This document shows positions 1 through 9,474 of a stretch of 64,000 nucleotides of DNA, in pieces. A model generated the notes under the pieces. That model worked only from the letters and a program-made list of their open reading frames with translations, ran no database searches and was not told the DNA's origin. Origin of the DNA: Maricaulis sp034659015 (GTDB taxonomy: Bacteria > Pseudomonadota > Alphaproteobacteria > Caulobacterales > Maricaulaceae). Both the position numbers and the translations under genes were made by a program. The stretch spans positions 124,001-188,000 of the forward strand of contig JAYEGL010000001.1 of assembly GCA_034659015.1 (NCBI GenBank), read 5' to 3'. The first letter of the stretch is position 1, and each line of letters begins with the position of its first letter.

Positions 1-57
1 GAGAGGCTTCGGGCGCTGAGGGGCATGGAAGCGTAGCGCCCTGCGTGCCCCGAGGTG

Positions 58-1137
58 TCAGGCCGCAAGCGCCGTGTCAAACAGCCCTAGAAGAAACAGC
101 TCAAAATCTTGTTCCGGCCCGTCCGCATTGAGCCGCTCCAGAAGGAACTCGAAGAAGGCCACTTGGGCAGCTCCGTTGACATCATACCGCTCTTCGGTCG
201 CATCTTCGAGACTATCTTCGACCCACTGCACTAGCTGAGCCCTGTTTCTCGGTCGGGCTCCACGGCGGTCGGCAACCCTGACGGCGCGGTCGAGCCACCG
301 ATTTGCTCTTACGGAGATTACGTCTTCTCGCAATCGGCGTTTGATATCCCAAACCGCATCCCAGGTGTCGGCTCGGTCCCCTCCATCCAACGTAACTTGC
401 CAGACAGCCTCGGGGTCATCGACGGCGGGCGGAAACTCCGAGCCGCTAAGTGAAATCACGCTAGCAGCTGGCCCAAAAGGATCGAAAGCTGCCCTCAGCG
501 TGCCGTCAGCTTTTCGAATTATGTCCTTGGCCTTCTTGAAGCGTGAATTGCAGGTGCTTCCCATCGGTACGAGGTTGTGAAGGTTGGAACCGGCGAGCGG
601 ATAGATCGAAACCGGAATGTAGTGATCCAGGTCCTGATTGGGGGCACCCTCGTCCTCTGAAAGTGGTGGCGGGATGGTCATGATCTCTGTTCCGCAAAAC
701 GGACAAACAGGAAGAGGCATCACCTCAAAAATTGCCTGGTAGTGGTTCTGTCGGATTTCCAAAGAGCCAAGAAGGTTGAAGCCGGCTTTGAAATATTCGA
801 CGAGCGGGTCTCTGACCGCCTCCGGAAAGGCCGTGACAAGCGGACAGGCGGTCATTCCATTCAATACGGCAGGAATGTTGTTTTGCGCGACAATCGCGTC
901 ACGAAGGGCTGTGCGTTCAGCTACAGTAAGTGCGCCTAAGGGTGCGATTAGGGCGGCGCGCCTGTCCCGGACGCTGCGCCGACGAATCAGGTTGGGCGGC
1001 GCAGCTGGAACGCAGTCTTTCCATTCTTCCGGCTCGTTCCCGGCATCTGCCGCATCTAGTAGCTCGGTCAGCATTTCGACCAGCCATTCATGCACCCAAT
1101 TTTCGGGTATAGCCGCGCCTTGATAGGTGTAGAGCAT
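58..1137 (-). CDS. HNH endonuclease, last gene of the hsd operon
   Basis: A 359-residue protein with an HNH nuclease core near the middle. It has a CPFC zinc knuckle (C145, C148), a DHYIP motif (D171-H172), an NLVP segment (N188) and a second zinc or HNH element TCNSRFKK (C196, N197). The CxxC...DH..P...NL.P...CN pattern is typical of HNH proteins paired with AAA ATPases in phage defence (PtuB of Septu, retron effector pairs). The N-terminal 140 and C-terminal 150 residues match nothing I recognise. The ATG lies 3 nt after the stop of the upstream ATPase gene, so the two are almost certainly co-translated. Inference: it is the DNA-cutting effector controlled by the ATPase. The target and trigger are unknown. 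Confidence 0.85.
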   Translation of the reverse strand: MLYTYQGAAIPENWVHEWLVEMLTELLDAADAGNEPEEWKDCVPAAPPNLIRRRSVRDRRAALIAPLGALTVAERTALRDAIVAQNNIPAVLNGMTACPLVTAFPEAVRDPLVEYFKAGFNLLGSLEIRQNHYQAIFEVMPLPVCPFCGTEIMTIPPPLSEDEGAPNQDLDHYIPVSIYPLAGSNLHNLVPMGSTCNSRFKKAKDIIRKADGTLRAAFDPFGPAASVISLSGSEFPPAVDDPEAVWQVTLDGGDRADTWDAVWDIKRRLREDVISVRANRWLDRAVRVADRRGARPRNRAQLVQWVEDSLEDATEERYDVNGAAQVAFFEFLLERLNADGPEQDFELFLLGLFDTALAA

Positions 1138-1140
1138 CAG

Positions 1141-2709
1141 TCAGCCCGGAACGTCTTTGGTCATGCGGCGAAGGCGGTCTGCTAGCAGCGTTTTTTCGAC
1201 TGATGGGCCGAGGTTCTTGAGCTCGTTCCGCAAGTGCTCGATGTCATCTGTCTTCATGAGCTCATCTATGGTCGACATCGCATAGTCAGAGATCGGTGGC
1301 TCAACGCCGAAGCAGCTCTCCAAGATGGTGTCGTATGTGGCGCCGAACGTCTGAACATTCGGGTTGCCGACCTCGATTTTGCCGACCTCGTCCTTCTTGA
1401 AGATCAGGACCTGTTCGCGATCCATGTCGGACGGCAAGAACGGAGCGTGCGAGGTAATCAGAACCTCTTGGTCCTTCCGGTCCGGCAGGAGGTCGAGCAC
1501 GCTACTCACAAACTTCACACGCCAGCGGGGGTTCAGATGGCTTTCCGGCTCATCGAGCAGGAACAGGGCGGATTGGCCTCGAACAATGCCTAGAATGCCG
1601 AAGATTTGGGCTTGCTGATGCTCACCGTCTGAGAGGGAGACGTAGTCAACTTCGAGCTTCTGGTCAGCCTTGGCGGCCTGGAAGCGGACGCGTTCAAACT
1701 GGAAGACCTTTTGTTCATCCTGGGGTTCTGGAAGTCGCGCCGCGAAGCGCCGTTCCTTGGCGCTGTTTCTTACTCGTGTCCGGGCGGCTTTCGGGATTGC
1801 TAAATCATTCAGCATGCCGAGTGCCCGGATAGCGACATAGAGGGTCAGCGCATCGTGGAAGAAGTGAGCGGCGGCTTCCCGCGTCGCCTCCGTGACGAAA
1901 AAGTCGAAGGTGTAGGTGTCGGAGGATGCGACATAGTTCCAACACGTCGCCGTCCTTTTGAGCCCGACAATATAGCGCTCGAGCTCCTCGGTGAGCTTTA
2001 CCTGCGTTGTTGCCGGCCCGTTCAGGCGAACCGTGCAGCGAAATGAGGTAATCTCGTCCAGGCAGGCATGGACAATCGTTTTTCGACGAATTTCAGGGCC
2101 ACCAAGCAGCTGTGTCGCGACAAGCACCTCCAAATGGCTGGCGTAGTCCACCATCAAAAGCTTGTTGAGCGGGGTCATGCCAATCAGGTTGGAGGGGTCT
2201 TTCGCAGCTTTTGCGACTTCCGTCGCATACCCAGAGCGGCTGATCAGGAATGGAAGGCTGAGCGTTTCATTATCGCCCGAGGAATAGCCCACGACGAATG
2301 ACGGCAGCAGACGGGACGTTGAGGAGGCCGACCAGTCGACGGCTTCATACTGCTCGTCTGTCCAACGGGCTATGGTGAACTCAAATTTCTTCCCCTTCTT
2401 GCCGCGTGAGAGTCGGACCTTCTCCCAATCGGCCTCCGGATGAGGTCTGATCAAATAGTCCAACTGAAAAAGCGTGTCCTCGTTCGCGGCGTCACGTTCA
2501 ATCCGCGGACTATGTTCATGCCAGGCCAGCTGGAAGATTTCTGCGATCAGCTGAAGCAGTTGGGACTTGCCCGACCCATTTGGCCCGATCAGGCACAGAG
2601 GCGCCATGGGTGAGTCGCTGTCGCGCCGTTCCCCAAAGTCGATTTCGAGGCCGTCCAGCAGTCCGCCGCAGCTTTTAGCTTCAATAATCTTGAGATGACT
2701 GAGGCGCAC
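1141..2709 (-). CDS. AAA/ABC-type ATPase of the restriction-system-associated kind
   Basis: A 522-residue SMC/ABC-like ATPase of the AAA_15/AAA_21 (OLD/RecF-like) type. Visible motifs are Walker A GPNGSGKS (42-49), an ABC signature LSDGEHQQ (359-366), Walker B ALFLLDEPE (381-389, D386/E387) and a switch histidine in TSHAPF (H421). The long insert between Walker A and the signature (about 60-350) would hold the specificity or coiled-coil part. The start is GTG, 2 nt after the hsdS stop, and the HNH gene follows 3 nt after its stop. The opening (RLSHLKI, then a Walker A by residue 50) resembles the family that databases call restriction system-associated AAA ATPase. It has no nuclease motif of its own, so the partner HNH protein probably cuts. 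Confidence 0.88.
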   Translation of the reverse strand: MRLSHLKIIEAKSCGGLLDGLEIDFGERRDSDSPMAPLCLIGPNGSGKSQLLQLIAEIFQLAWHEHSPRIERDAANEDTLFQLDYLIRPHPEADWEKVRLSRGKKGKKFEFTIARWTDEQYEAVDWSASSTSRLLPSFVVGYSSGDNETLSLPFLISRSGYATEVAKAAKDPSNLIGMTPLNKLLMVDYASHLEVLVATQLLGGPEIRRKTIVHACLDEITSFRCTVRLNGPATTQVKLTEELERYIVGLKRTATCWNYVASSDTYTFDFFVTEATREAAAHFFHDALTLYVAIRALGMLNDLAIPKAARTRVRNSAKERRFAARLPEPQDEQKVFQFERVRFQAAKADQKLEVDYVSLSDGEHQQAQIFGILGIVRGQSALFLLDEPESHLNPRWRVKFVSSVLDLLPDRKDQEVLITSHAPFLPSDMDREQVLIFKKDEVGKIEVGNPNVQTFGATYDTILESCFGVEPPISDYAMSTIDELMKTDDIEHLRNELKNLGPSVEKTLLADRLRRMTKDVPG

Positions 2710-2711
2710 GG

Positions 2712-4277
2712 TCAGACCTTCTTCAGCTTCATGATCTGACCGTTTTCGTCGAACTCCTGCCGGAGTTTGGGCGGGTTCGAAGACAGAAGGCCAAATATCG
2801 CGTCCTTCTGCGCTTCGTAGGAACCAGGCAGGCTCTTACGGAGTTCGTCAAAGGTCAGACCGGCATCGGGCCAGGATACAAGCGCTTCATTTAGCTTCTG
2901 GATGGGGCTCACCTTGGTCTTACCTCCCTTACCTCCCTGGCGGAGCTTCTTCGGAGCATTGTCGCGAGCGGCTTTGATGCGGGCGAGTAGTTCTATTGCG
3001 GGTTCGTCGTCAGGAGATTGCAGGACTAACTGGCCATTGAATGCCTGAGTGAGAATAGAGCAATCCAGGCGCAACGACATTTGGGTGGCGTCATGGCAAG
3101 CTTGCCGGACGGTATCAAGAAAGCGCAGGCGGCGTTCTAAGTGCAGCACAATCTGTTTAGCTTCGTGTGCCGGCGGAATGGCCACAGGGAGCTGAGACAA
3201 TTTGGTCTTGCTAATCGATGCGAGGTTTGTCGTTTGGGTGCCCTCATCGAAAAAGTGCCGTTTGCCAAATTCGTTTGCAAAATGGGAGATATACTTGGGA
3301 GGGAAATCGCGATCTTTCAGTCGAACTCTGAAGACGTGGTTTTGGTGGATGCAGCGATAAACTTCCCCAGACCAGACCCAACCCCTACCAAGCTTGTCCC
3401 GATCTCCACCCTCGTTCATAAGAATGTCGCCTGGCTGAAGAAGGAGCTTCTCAGCCTCGGCCTCGGTCACCGAGGTGGATTTTACGTCGGTTAGGTTCAG
3501 GTGCCCGCGCTGAACGTTCGCTACCCGTAAATATGGAAGTTCTATGAGCTTCTGGTCTGGACGTCTCTTTTTCCCAAGCGCGATGCCGGATTGTATTTCA
3601 GCGATATCTCCTAGCCGGACGCGTGCCCAATGTGGGGGCAGCGCACGAGCGCTTAGAAGACGCGTCCAGTCGTTCAGTTCACCAGTGCTTGATTGATCAG
3701 GCGCCGTGGTGAATGCGTCGAGATAGATCGCCGCCTTATACCGTTCCACCAGGGCTTCGATTTTGGCGAGTTCGGTGCGGGCGCGGGCGGATTTGGCCGT
3801 CAAGCTGTCAATCTTCGCGGCTATGCGTTTTTGTTCTGGTGCCGGTGGCACCATCACCTCGAATCCACTGATCGACTTATAGCTGACGCGGGGCCGGTCA
3901 CCTGTACTGACCTGGGTCGTAAAATGGAGAAAATCTTCGCTCAGCAGCAGGTGTTTGAGTAGTTCGAGGTCAAAGCCTTCGTTTTCCTCGAACACGATGA
4001 ATTCCGCCGACGCCGCGCCGCGTTGTTCGGGACGGACCACTTTCTTCAAATATGGGCGAAGGCGGCCAAACAACAGGTCACCAGCCTCGAACGCAGCGAC
4101 GCTGCTTTTTAGGCCGTCCGTGGTCTTGTACTGAACAATCCTCCCGCTGGCACTTTCCACGTCATCCATACCCAGAAAGGGCATGGAGGTTACGGCCTTA
4201 GGGTCGAGCTTCTCTTGTCGCTGGGTTGTGACATCGCCCAGAGTCGCCTCAGCCCACCCCTCCGGTAGCTCCCTCAT
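2712..4277 (-). CDS. hsdS: Type I restriction-modification specificity subunit HsdS
   Basis: Specificity subunit of 521 residues that gives the R-M complex its split recognition sequence. Two target-recognition domains are visible. The first runs from LPEGW at the N-terminus to PPAPEQKRI (about residues 1-150), followed by a helical spacer. The second runs from LPPHWARVRLGDI to PPAHEAKQI (about 218-370), followed by a second helical spacer. After the second repeat a C-terminal extension of about 90 residues (435-521) carries a lysine- and glycine-rich linker and a winged-helix-like segment, longer than a minimal HsdS. Its ATG overlaps the hsdM stop by 4 nt (ATGA). Both domains look intact, so the system should be functional. 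Confidence 0.93.
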   Translation of the reverse strand: MRELPEGWAEATLGDVTTQRQEKLDPKAVTSMPFLGMDDVESASGRIVQYKTTDGLKSSVAAFEAGDLLFGRLRPYLKKVVRPEQRGAASAEFIVFEENEGFDLELLKHLLLSEDFLHFTTQVSTGDRPRVSYKSISGFEVMVPPAPEQKRIAAKIDSLTAKSARARTELAKIEALVERYKAAIYLDAFTTAPDQSSTGELNDWTRLLSARALPPHWARVRLGDIAEIQSGIALGKKRRPDQKLIELPYLRVANVQRGHLNLTDVKSTSVTEAEAEKLLLQPGDILMNEGGDRDKLGRGWVWSGEVYRCIHQNHVFRVRLKDRDFPPKYISHFANEFGKRHFFDEGTQTTNLASISKTKLSQLPVAIPPAHEAKQIVLHLERRLRFLDTVRQACHDATQMSLRLDCSILTQAFNGQLVLQSPDDEPAIELLARIKAARDNAPKKLRQGGKGGKTKVSPIQKLNEALVSWPDAGLTFDELRKSLPGSYEAQKDAIFGLLSSNPPKLRQEFDENGQIMKLKKV

Positions 4278-5779
4278 CCCGCCACCTCATCGGCGGCGAG
4301 CTCGTCCTGAAGGGCCTCAATCTCCATCATCGCGGTCCGTAGATGCCCCATGATCGCGTCGGCGATCTCGTCAGGTTCGGTCAATCCGTCTTCCGGCGCA
4401 TCGCTGTCTTCATGCAGCCAAGTGATGTCCAGGCTGTCTCCCCGGGCAGCGATGTCATCGCGAGAGAATTTCCGGAAGCGGCCGCCTTCACCTTCGTCCG
4501 GTCCATGTTTGTGACCATTCGGGTCAGCCCCGTAGGCTTTCTCGAAGTCCTTCAGATGCTGACGGGTGAGCGGGTTGGTCTTGCCGAACTGCGGCATGTT
4601 GGTACGCATGTCGTAGACCGCGACCTCGGTTGTCGCGTCCACCTTCCGCTTGGCGTCATCGTCTTTGGCGCGCTCGAGGAACAGGACATTCGTCTTGACG
4701 CCCTGGGCATAGAAGATGCCTGTCGGCAGGCGCAGGATGGTGTGAACACGGCACCAGTTCATCATGCGCTTGCGCAGGGCTAGTCCCCGCCCGCCTTCGA
4801 ACAGAACGTTGTCAGGAATGACGATGGCGGCTCGCCCGCCAGGCTTGAGCGAGCGGATGCAGTGCTCGACAAACGGCAGCTGGTAAGATGACATGCCAGC
4901 CGTATCCACCAAATCGCCCCGCGTTGGCGCGCCGCCGGACGGACCAAATGGGGGGTTGGTCAGGATCAGGTCGCTCTTGGGCAGCGCCTCGCCCTTCGGG
5001 CTGAGCGTGTCGGCCAGGTTCACATGCTCGGGCTCCAGCCCGTGCAGAAAGAGATTCATCAGAAGAAGACGGAAGGTGTCCGGCACGTTCTCCAGACCGT
5101 GGAAGGCTTTCTCGCGCTGGAACGTCTGCTCGGTCTCCGACAGGTCGAAATACTCGTCGGTCTTGGCCTTCATGTAGCGGTCGGCGGCGATCAGAAAGCC
5201 GCCCGTGCCGGTTGCCGGGTCCTGGATGATCTCGCCGGGCTGAGGCTGCATCAGGTCGACCAGGCATTCGATCAAAACACGTGGCGTGAAGTATTGCCCG
5301 GCGCCGCGCTTGGTTTCCTCGGCGTTTTTCTGGAGAAGACCCTCATAGAGATCGCCGAACTGGTCGCGCTCCTCGGAGAACCAGTGGAGCTTGTCGATAG
5401 CGTCGACGAGTTCTTTAAGGTTCGCGGGCTCGCGCAGGAAGGTGGAGGCGTTGGCGAAGATAAGCTGGACAATGCGCGGCAAGGGTTTGCCGGATTTTTT
5501 GTCCACCATCTCCCCAACGTCACTAATGCGCGCTTCCGGGTCACCCAGCGTGGTAAGGGTCTCGCGATAATGCTGAAGCTTTTGCACCCCCTCAAGCGCG
5601 ACGAGTTCGCTCCACCGGTATTTGGCTGGGACGCTAGAGCCGTCTTGGTCGCGCTCCTGCATCATCTTCAGGAAGAGAAGATAGGTGAGCTCGGTGACGT
5701 ATTGCTGATAGGTGATCCCGTCCTTGCGGAGGATGGCACAGAGTCGCCAGAGCTTTTGGACGATGTTATTGGCGTTCAT
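4274..5779 (-). CDS. hsdM: Type I restriction-modification DNA methyltransferase HsdM
   Basis: Adenine-N6 DNA methyltransferase of 501 residues. An N-terminal HsdM helical domain (about 1-130) is followed by the SAM-binding motif I DPATGTGGF (187-195) and the catalytic NPPF (275-278). It modifies host DNA at the site read by HsdS and forms the M2S core of the complex. The ATG at 5779 has a strong GGGGAGAT ribosome-binding site. The gene lies 34 nt after hsdR and overlaps hsdS by 4 nt, so M and S are translationally coupled. The order R-M-S with everything on one strand is unremarkable. What follows hsdS is not. Confidence 0.96.
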   Translation of the reverse strand: MNANNIVQKLWRLCAILRKDGITYQQYVTELTYLLFLKMMQERDQDGSSVPAKYRWSELVALEGVQKLQHYRETLTTLGDPEARISDVGEMVDKKSGKPLPRIVQLIFANASTFLREPANLKELVDAIDKLHWFSEERDQFGDLYEGLLQKNAEETKRGAGQYFTPRVLIECLVDLMQPQPGEIIQDPATGTGGFLIAADRYMKAKTDEYFDLSETEQTFQREKAFHGLENVPDTFRLLLMNLFLHGLEPEHVNLADTLSPKGEALPKSDLILTNPPFGPSGGAPTRGDLVDTAGMSSYQLPFVEHCIRSLKPGGRAAIVIPDNVLFEGGRGLALRKRMMNWCRVHTILRLPTGIFYAQGVKTNVLFLERAKDDDAKRKVDATTEVAVYDMRTNMPQFGKTNPLTRQHLKDFEKAYGADPNGHKHGPDEGEGGRFRKFSRDDIAARGDSLDITWLHEDSDAPEDGLTEPDEIADAIMGHLRTAMMEIEALQDELAADEVAG

Positions 5780-5813
5780 GCGATCTCCCCTCGAAACGCG
5801 CGCTCATGCAGCA

Positions 5814-8800
5814 CTAGGCCGCCGGCGTTTCCCATATCGCAGCGTTTAATTCCTGGAGCAATCCGGGCAGCTCACCGGCAAAATCCATTGAAATGCGACG
5901 GTAGCCGCCTTGCTGGGCGAAGGCCCCGGCTTCCAGCGTTGTCGGATCGGCGACCGGCGTTTCTTTCAGTACGCGACCAATGCGTTTGAGCCAGCGCTTC
6001 TGGACACTGTTCCATGTGCGTGATGCCCCGATCTTGGCGATGGCGTTGTCGACTCGGGTCGCGTACGGCACCAGCGGATCGCCAAGAGCCGCCTGCCGGA
6101 CATAGCCGATGATATGAGCCGCAATGTCGGCATTGCGGACACGGCCATAGGCGGCGCGCAGATTGGCCTCCGAGAAGCCCTCATCGTCGAGCAGCTTGGC
6201 CAGGCTCGCCAGCTCCTTTCGCGTGAGGTCGCGGGGCTTCTGGGTCGCGGCTATCAGGGCCGGAACCGTGTTCATATTCTTTTTGACGAAGCGCTCGAAG
6301 CCCTCGATGTAATCTTCCGGGCTGGCGTTTTCGCCAAAGTAGTCCTCGATGCCGATCAGTTCGTCATCATGCTCCGAAACATAGATTCCGTTGCCCCCGC
6401 GACCAGACGGCTTTCGGTCCAGGACCTCGGTCGTGCGCGGGAAGTGCTCGAACCAGTCGAGCAGCTCTGCCGGGCTCATCTCGTGCAGCGAGTCCGCGAG
6501 ATCGTCAGGGGCGCAATCAAGGTGGGTTTCCAGCTGGCTCCTCTGGCCCTCGTCCATGCGATGGATCAGCTGGCGCGTCTTCACGACGATTTGTCCAGCC
6601 ACCCATTCCTGATCTTCTTCAGTAGGCGCGAATTTCAGGTCGTTGACCAGCTGCATCAAGCTGATGTTCGGGCGCACCACGACTGGGCGCATGTCCGAGA
6701 GTTCCTGGAGGTGGGAATAGAGGTCGACTGCGTCGAAGATGCGAAAGTGCTCCTTGCCGATCTCCTTGCAAAGGCGCGTCGCGCGCCCCAGCATCTGATC
6801 GTAGAGAATGCGGCTGTTTACGCGGCGCAGGAAAACAAGATTGGTAATCGAGGGGATGTCGATGCCGGTGGTCAGCAGATCGACCGTCACCACGATCTTG
6901 GGAAGCGGATCGCTTCGGAACCGGCGAATTTGTTTCTCCGGTTTATCGACTGAGCCGGTGATCTTCATCACCAAATCGTCGGGTATATCGCCCCACTCTT
7001 CCTTGAGGGCATCCTTGAGCAGGCGAACGACTCGGTCGGCATGGTCATCGCGTGCGGCAAAGATCAGTGTTTTTCCGGGGGCACTGGGGTCGATCTCAGT
7101 GGCCAGAGCCTCACACACGACCTTGTTGAAGTTCTCAGTGTAGACCTTCTTGTTGAACTTCTCGACTTCGAGCTCGACCGTGTCATCCAAGGTGGAGAGC
7201 TCCACCTCGCCGGAACGCGGATCGATGATCTCCACTTCCTCGCCGCCTTCGAACTTGATCCCAGCTTCCGCGAGGGCTGTCAGGATACGTTTGGGCGGCA
7301 AGTGGTCCGTCAGGAACCCGTCAATGACGGCCTGGCGATATGAGTAGTTGTAGACCGGACGACCGAAAATCTCGGTCGTGTGCAGGGCGGGCGTCGCCGT
7401 CAGCGCCACCTTGGTCGCATCGAAGTAGTCCAGTACCTGTCGGTATTTCGAAAGATAGTCATCGACATCTCGGAAGCCGACATCGCCTTCACGCAGCTCG
7501 GCATCCAGGGTGTATCCCCGGTGCGCTTCGTCGACGATGATGCAGTCATACATGCCCGGTGTGACCCGTTGGTCCGGGTCGCCCTCGGTCATTATGCGCG
7601 ACACCAGCGACTGAACCGTCGCTACATGAACCTGATCCGACTTCTCCGGGATTTTGGTCTCCAGGTTTGCGACATTGTAGATCTGCGCGAATTTTAGGAG
7701 GCCTTCGAGCTCGGTGTTCTCCAGTGCGTCGAGCGTCTGATTGCCCAGTGCTTTCCGGTCAACGAGAAAGAGGATGCGGCGGAAACGCTTATGCTTCAGC
7801 AGGCGGTACATCAGGGCGATACAGGTCCGGGTTTTGCCCGTGCCCGTCGCCATCGCAATGAGCGCCTCGCGTTGGCCGCGCCCAATCGCCTCCTCAATCG
7901 CTGTGATCGCCTCCTGCTGATAAGGGCGCAGCCCGGCGTAGTCGAAGCTCTCCTGAGCGAGTTGCTCAGCCGAACCTCCAACGTCCTGTTCCAGCTTCGA
8001 CACGAGGTCTGCGGGCGAAAACCACTCAGGTAGCGCGACGGGATGGTTTGACGCTTTCCGGGCGTCTAGAAACCAAATCCCAGATTTCTCGATAAACTGA
8101 CGAACAAAGGGGCGTCCATTAGTGGCGAATAGGAATGGGACGCGATAGCTGGTTGCATCGTCATGAACCCAAGGGGCGTCTGCTAACAGCTCATCGCCGC
8201 CCAAGGAGATCGACTTGGCGTAGCGCTTAGTCTGGCTGTTCAGAATTCCGGCAATGTCTTTGCTTTCGCGTTTGGCCTCGATCACACCGACGCATTGCTT
8301 TCCGACGAACAGAGCATAATCGACGGGCCCGGTCTCTGTTGGCCATTCCGAGATTGCAAGATTGCGCCCTTCTGTCGGGCGAACCCCATCGACATAACGC
8401 AGAGTTTTGCTGTCGACCTCCCATCCGATATCGATGAGCTGGACATCAATGAGTGTCCGGGTGTCGGCTTCGTCCAGCTCAAGGCTCTCAGCTGCTTTCA
8501 GACCTGCTGAGACTGTGTCTTTGCGCTCCTGTTCTGGGGCGGCTTCGGCTTGGGTGTTGAGGGCAGCAAGCTCCCTTTCCAATCGGGCTCGCTCATCATC
8601 GAACTCATGTGCCAGTGCCTCCCAGTTCGCGCGATCCTCGTGGGCCTGCTGCGCCAATTGTTCAGCTGCTTCACGGGCCCGCTGTAGCTCCTCAGCAGAT
8701 GCCTCAGCGGATTGAGCGGCCCGCTCGGCGTCTCGAACCTTTCTGCGCAGCTCCTCCAGCGTCGCTTGAAGGTCCGCATTTTCCTTCGATGGGTCCGGTG

Positions 8801-9212
8801 GTGGAACGAATGGCCCGGGTTTGAAATCGGGAGCGTTACCGAACCCCTGATGAAACCAGACTCCGAGTGCCCTGGCGAACTTGAGCGCGGTAAGAGCTTC
8901 AGCGTGCGTGCCACCAAACTCGTGAGTGGCTTTGTTTCCCTTAATGCGGATGGCGTGAACGACGTCCAGGATCGCCTTGGACATGATGCGGTCACGCTTC
9001 AGCGCGTAGAGCAGGTCGTTGAAGTTTTCACGGACCTTCGGGTCATACGCCCCAGCCCGGGCCGCCACCTCTTTGGTCAGAAGCTCTGCGAACTGCCGCG
9101 ACTTGATCAGCGACGTATTGGGGTCTTCAGCAAAAAACCGTTCTGCCAAATACCCCAACCGAAACAGCTGTTCGTTGTGATGTTTCAGATAGTCGAAGTT
9201 GGCGGATTTCAT
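5814..9212 (-). CDS. hsdR: Type I restriction endonuclease HsdR, EcoEI-like
   Basis: Translocase and nuclease subunit of about 1132 residues. The order is a DUF4145-like helical N-terminus (about 10-115), an Ala/Glu-rich coiled coil (about 145-235), a PD-(D/E)xK nuclease (D298, then EAK with E312 and K314), an SF2 helicase with Walker A ATGTGKT (455-461), DEAH (561-564), TATP motif III and a Q..GRATR motif VI, and an EcoEI-type C-terminal domain. The reading frame opens at a TTG (9221), but the ATG at 9212 gives the family-like start MKSANFDYL and is preferred. It is the first gene of the five-gene minus-strand operon. The coiled coil between DUF4145 and the nuclease is typical of this subgroup. 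Confidence 0.95.
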   Translation of the reverse strand: MKSANFDYLKHHNEQLFRLGYLAERFFAEDPNTSLIKSRQFAELLTKEVAARAGAYDPKVRENFNDLLYALKRDRIMSKAILDVVHAIRIKGNKATHEFGGTHAEALTALKFARALGVWFHQGFGNAPDFKPGPFVPPPDPSKENADLQATLEELRRKVRDAERAAQSAEASAEELQRAREAAEQLAQQAHEDRANWEALAHEFDDERARLERELAALNTQAEAAPEQERKDTVSAGLKAAESLELDEADTRTLIDVQLIDIGWEVDSKTLRYVDGVRPTEGRNLAISEWPTETGPVDYALFVGKQCVGVIEAKRESKDIAGILNSQTKRYAKSISLGGDELLADAPWVHDDATSYRVPFLFATNGRPFVRQFIEKSGIWFLDARKASNHPVALPEWFSPADLVSKLEQDVGGSAEQLAQESFDYAGLRPYQQEAITAIEEAIGRGQREALIAMATGTGKTRTCIALMYRLLKHKRFRRILFLVDRKALGNQTLDALENTELEGLLKFAQIYNVANLETKIPEKSDQVHVATVQSLVSRIMTEGDPDQRVTPGMYDCIIVDEAHRGYTLDAELREGDVGFRDVDDYLSKYRQVLDYFDATKVALTATPALHTTEIFGRPVYNYSYRQAVIDGFLTDHLPPKRILTALAEAGIKFEGGEEVEIIDPRSGEVELSTLDDTVELEVEKFNKKVYTENFNKVVCEALATEIDPSAPGKTLIFAARDDHADRVVRLLKDALKEEWGDIPDDLVMKITGSVDKPEKQIRRFRSDPLPKIVVTVDLLTTGIDIPSITNLVFLRRVNSRILYDQMLGRATRLCKEIGKEHFRIFDAVDLYSHLQELSDMRPVVVRPNISLMQLVNDLKFAPTEEDQEWVAGQIVVKTRQLIHRMDEGQRSQLETHLDCAPDDLADSLHEMSPAELLDWFEHFPRTTEVLDRKPSGRGGNGIYVSEHDDELIGIEDYFGENASPEDYIEGFERFVKKNMNTVPALIAATQKPRDLTRKELASLAKLLDDEGFSEANLRAAYGRVRNADIAAHIIGYVRQAALGDPLVPYATRVDNAIAKIGASRTWNSVQKRWLKRIGRVLKETPVADPTTLEAGAFAQQGGYRRISMDFAGELPGLLQELNAAIWETPAA

Positions 9213-9474
9213 GAGCCCCAATCAACGCATTTGTCGCACGTATTCGTTGTCTTTTGAAAGTGTGCACTAGAAAGACTTGTTCGGGCAATGGTTTGAATGT
9301 TTGACGGGGAGTGGCCGAGTGCAGGTTGAAGTCAGCGCTATTGACTAGGATTTGACATGAGTCCCGAGAGAGCCCGCGCTGATTGGATGGTTGATTTGTC
9401 GCCTACATCTGCTGTCTGAATTCAACCGGCGGTGAAGAAAAGTCCCCGTCTGAAGTTTCCCGCATCTAGCTTTA
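9213..9474. other. Gene-free region upstream of hsdR
   Basis: About 260 bases with no credible reading frame and a lower GC than the chromosome to its right. It must hold the promoter of the hsd operon on the minus strand, but I could not pick a convincing -35/-10 pair. No direct repeat that would mark an integration site was seen. Confidence 0.5.

Noticed and set aside
1141..2709. Labelling the ATPase-HNH pair simply as Septu or as a retron effector
   Set aside because: No reverse transcriptase or msr-msd-like region is present, and the pair is embedded in an hsd operon. Similarity to PtuA/PtuB cannot be scored here.
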